Shown here: one piece after another, positions 21,704-23,622 of the stretch
Layout: each line of letters begins with the position of its first letter
How positions within the stretch are numbered: the first letter of the stretch is position 1
NCBI GenBank assembly: GCA_002499015.1
Contig: DAJY01000070.1
Location: 677-24,298, forward strand
Length of the DNA stretch: 23,622 bases
Source of the DNA: Euryarchaeota archaeon UBA242
GTDB taxonomy: Archaea > Thermoplasmatota > Poseidoniia > Poseidoniales > Poseidoniaceae
Direction of reading: 5' to 3'
Notes under the pieces: generated by a model
Told to the model about the DNA's origin: nothing
The model's database searches: none
The model's input: the letters and a program-made list of their open reading frames with translations, nothing else
Made by a program: the position numbers and the translations under genes

Positions 21704-23622
21704 ATGAAACACAAATCAATACCATGGGCAATCGGATTAACAGGTGCATTGTATTATGCACTGATGATCTATTGGCAATCAGATGCTCTATCCGCAGAAA
21801 GCGGTCCAGCATTTGATGCAGCGGTTGTTGGTTTGGTGTTTTCTGCGATTTATCTTGCGTATTGTATCTTCTGTTTCCGAACAGATGTTCCAAGTAATTT
21901 GAAAGAGAAGTTTATCGGCCGTTATGGTAAATTGATGGGATGGTTAGCATTTGTTGGATTCGCAGTTTACTATGTCCGTCCTGCAGCATGGGGCGGATAT
22001 GATGAAGCAGTAGGTTTCTTCCTTGTAGGGGTAATTCTCCTTGGATTCGGAGCCTCTGCTATCCTTACTTGTTTCATGTGGAGTGGCGATGAAAGTAGCC
22101 GTTTGTACGCTCTGCGAAGATTCGTAGATGTTTACCCAACTATTACCAAGCCTGATAGACACGTTAGATTTAATGAAAAAATGTGGACAACGACTTTCGT
22201 TTTGATTATATATTTCGCAATGACCAATGTAATGCTATTCGGTTTATCTGGTCAAGCACTTGACTTGTTCAGTGGTTTCCGTTCCATTATGGCTGGAGCT
22301 TCTGGTACCATTATGCACTTAGGTATTGGTCCGATTGTTACTGGTTCCATTATTATGCAATTATTCGCTGGTGCTAAAATCATTCGCTTAGATTTACAAG
22401 ATTCAGATGATAAGGCACTTTACCAAGGTGTTCAAAAACTACTTGTTTTGATAATGATTCCAATCGAAGCGATTCCACAGACCTACGGATTCTTAGATCC
22501 TAGTGAGTGGCTAATAGATGCATACGGAATGGGTTGGGCTAACTTCGTAATCGTCGCTCAACTATTCGCTGGTTCATACCTGGTATTCCTTCTTGACGAA
22601 CTTGTCAGCAAGTGGGGCATCGGCTCTGGTATCTCCTTATTCATCGCTGCAGGTGTTGCTCAGTCAACATTCGTTGGAACACTCTCTCCTCTTCCTGCAA
22701 ATGCAGGACAGGCATACAGCCTAGTTAATCCCCCATCGGGAACACTGCCGATGATATTCTACATGTTTAGGGAGGCGACGGCAGGCCAAATGATTAGCGA
22801 GAATGGGTTTGAAACCATTTTGCTAACCCACGTTAACCCGCTGGCTGCGCTATTCTCTACCATCGTTGTATTCTTTGTGGTTGCATTTGCAGAATCAAGT
22901 AAATTGGAACTTCCTTTGACCCATGGTAAAGTTCGTGGTCACAGAGGTAAATACCCGATTCGTTTGGTCTATGCGAGTAACATTCCGGTCATTTTAATGG
23001 CTGCTTTATTAGCAAACGTCAACATGTTTACACTATTGTTCTGGAGCCATCCTACGCTCTCACAGACACCAATATTGGGTCGGGAGGGTATCGCTTCCAT
23101 GTCGAAATATATTGGTACTTATGAACAAGGTCAAACGACGGCCTCAGGTGGATTTGCCTGGTATGCGAGTATGGTAAATGGTGTTCAGGATTGGTTCATG
23201 CCGCTGCTCAATCAAACGGGTGATCAATTTGGCCATTCACTAACCCAAATGATGATTCACGTCGTATTCTATGTAGCCTTAATGACCGCAGGTTCGATGG
23301 TCTTCGCTAAGTTCTGGATAGATACTACGAATATGGGTACGAAGGACGTTGCAAAACAAATTGAACGTACTGGAATGCAAATTCCAGGTTTCCGTAAGAA
23401 TCCAAAGATTTTGGAAAAGATCCTAGAGAATTATATTCCTCCAGTAACTTACTTCTCTGGTGCTTTCGTAGGTCTATTGGCTGCTGGTGCCGACTTATTG
23501 GGTACTGTAGGAAATGCTAGTGGTACAGGTCTATTGCTTGCTGTAGGTATTATTTTGCGAACATATGAGCAGATTCAAAAAGAACAGGCGATGGAGATGC
23601 ATCCAATGATCCGTCAGTTCTT
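21704..23622 (+). CDS. secY: Preprotein translocase SecY with extra N-terminal membrane domain (3'-truncated)
   Basis: The frame is open from ATG 21704 to the window end (639 codons plus two bases), so the C-terminus is missing. From about residue 145 it is a normal archaeal SecY, the channel of the Sec translocon: KPDRHVRFNEKMWTTT, AGASGTIMHLGIGPIVTGSIIMQLF, LVSKWGIGSGISLFIAAG, ESSKLELPLTHGK and NIPVILMAAL. Residues 1-126 are additional and hydrophobic, with about four predicted helices (8-24, 41-58, 77-93, 103-125). AGAGGCGA lies upstream of ATG 21704; an internal ATG at 22076 would give a conventional SecY but has no Shine-Dalgarno. The 68-base gap after rpl15 holds A/T-rich stretches that could be a separate promoter. 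Confidence 0.94.
   Translation, partial: MKHKSIPWAIGLTGALYYALMIYWQSDALSAESGPAFDAAVVGLVFSAIYLAYCIFCFRTDVPSNLKEKFIGRYGKLMGWLAFVGFAVYYVRPAAWGGYDEAVGFFLVGVILLGFGASAILTCFMWSGDESSRLYALRRFVDVYPTITKPDRHVRFNEKMWTTTFVLIIYFAMTNVMLFGLSGQALDLFSGFRSIMAGASGTIMHLGIGPIVTGSIIMQLFAGAKIIRLDLQDSDDKALYQGVQKLLVLIMIPIEAIPQTYGFLDPSEWLIDAYGMGWANFVIVAQLFAGSYLVFLLDELVSKWGIGSGISLFIAAGVAQSTFVGTLSPLPANAGQAYSLVNPPSGTLPMIFYMFREATAGQMISENGFETILLTHVNPLAALFSTIVVFFVVAFAESSKLELPLTHGKVRGHRGKYPIRLVYASNIPVILMAALLANVNMFTLLFWSHPTLSQTPILGREGIASMSKYIGTYEQGQTTASGGFAWYASMVNGVQDWFMPLLNQTGDQFGHSLTQMMIHVVFYVALMTAGSMVFAKFWIDTTNMGTKDVAKQIERTGMQIPGFRKNPKILEKILENYIPPVTYFSGAFVGLLAAGADLLGTVGNASGTGLLLAVGIILRTYEQIQKEQAMEMHPMIRQF

Noticed and set aside
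22076..22135. Internal ATG 22076 as the true secY start
   Set aside because: It would give a conventional SecY length, but no Shine-Dalgarno precedes it and the upstream frame is open and membrane-protein-like from ATG 21704.
1..23622. CRISPR arrays, insertion sequences, rRNA or tRNA genes
   Set aside because: No repeat-spacer pattern, transposase motif, terminal inverted repeats or cloverleaf was seen in the few short non-coding regions.

Overview
The window is archaeal. It carries a group II chaperonin (thermosome) and an uninterrupted archaeal-type ribosomal protein run that includes S4e, L32e and L19e plus aIF1 and the RNase P protein Rpp29, ending in secY. Moderate to low G+C, the 'GAGGTGA' ribosome binding sites, and the membrane protein at the left edge, whose tail ends in a Trp-rich motif, fit a marine Thermoplasmatota lineage such as Poseidoniia (Marine Group II). 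That placement is inference from gene content, not from a marker tree.

Layout. (1) 1-2370: the 3' part of a large secreted or membrane-anchored protein with Ig-like repeats. (2) 2472-4094: thermosome subunit with an unusual nucleotide-binding loop. (3) 4254-7101: a two-gene redox module. The first gene fuses a ferredoxin domain, a flavodoxin domain and a complete SdhB/HdrC-like scaffold. The second is HdrB/SdhE-like. In both scaffold parts nearly all canonical Fe-S ligand cysteines are replaced, while the ferredoxin and flavodoxin motifs are intact. (4) 7124-9043, minus strand: a Hef/FANCM-type SF2 helicase without the XPF nuclease domain, convergent with the redox module. (5) 9044-9388: a divergent promoter region and a hairpin-rich leader. 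(6) 9389-21635: 24 co-directional translation genes, L3-L4-L23-L2-S19-L22-S3-L29-aIF1-Rpp29-S17-L14-L24-S4e-L5-S14-S8-L6-L32e-L19e-L18-S5-L30-L15. (7) 21704 to the window end: secY with an extra N-terminal membrane domain, cut by the edge.

The ribosomal genes are tightly packed, with ATGA or TAATG overlaps or short gaps. Many boundaries have the stop codon built into the next Shine-Dalgarno sequence (TGAGGTGA, about 6 nt, ATG), which suggests translational coupling. The strongest candidate for something undescribed is the redox module at 4254-7101: its two proteins together resemble a TfrB or SdhB+SdhE pair stripped of its cofactor ligands and carrying its own ferredoxin and flavodoxin electron carriers. 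Further points worth checking are the structured leader before L3, the extended SecY, the SAP-L32e fusion and the chaperonin loop substitution.
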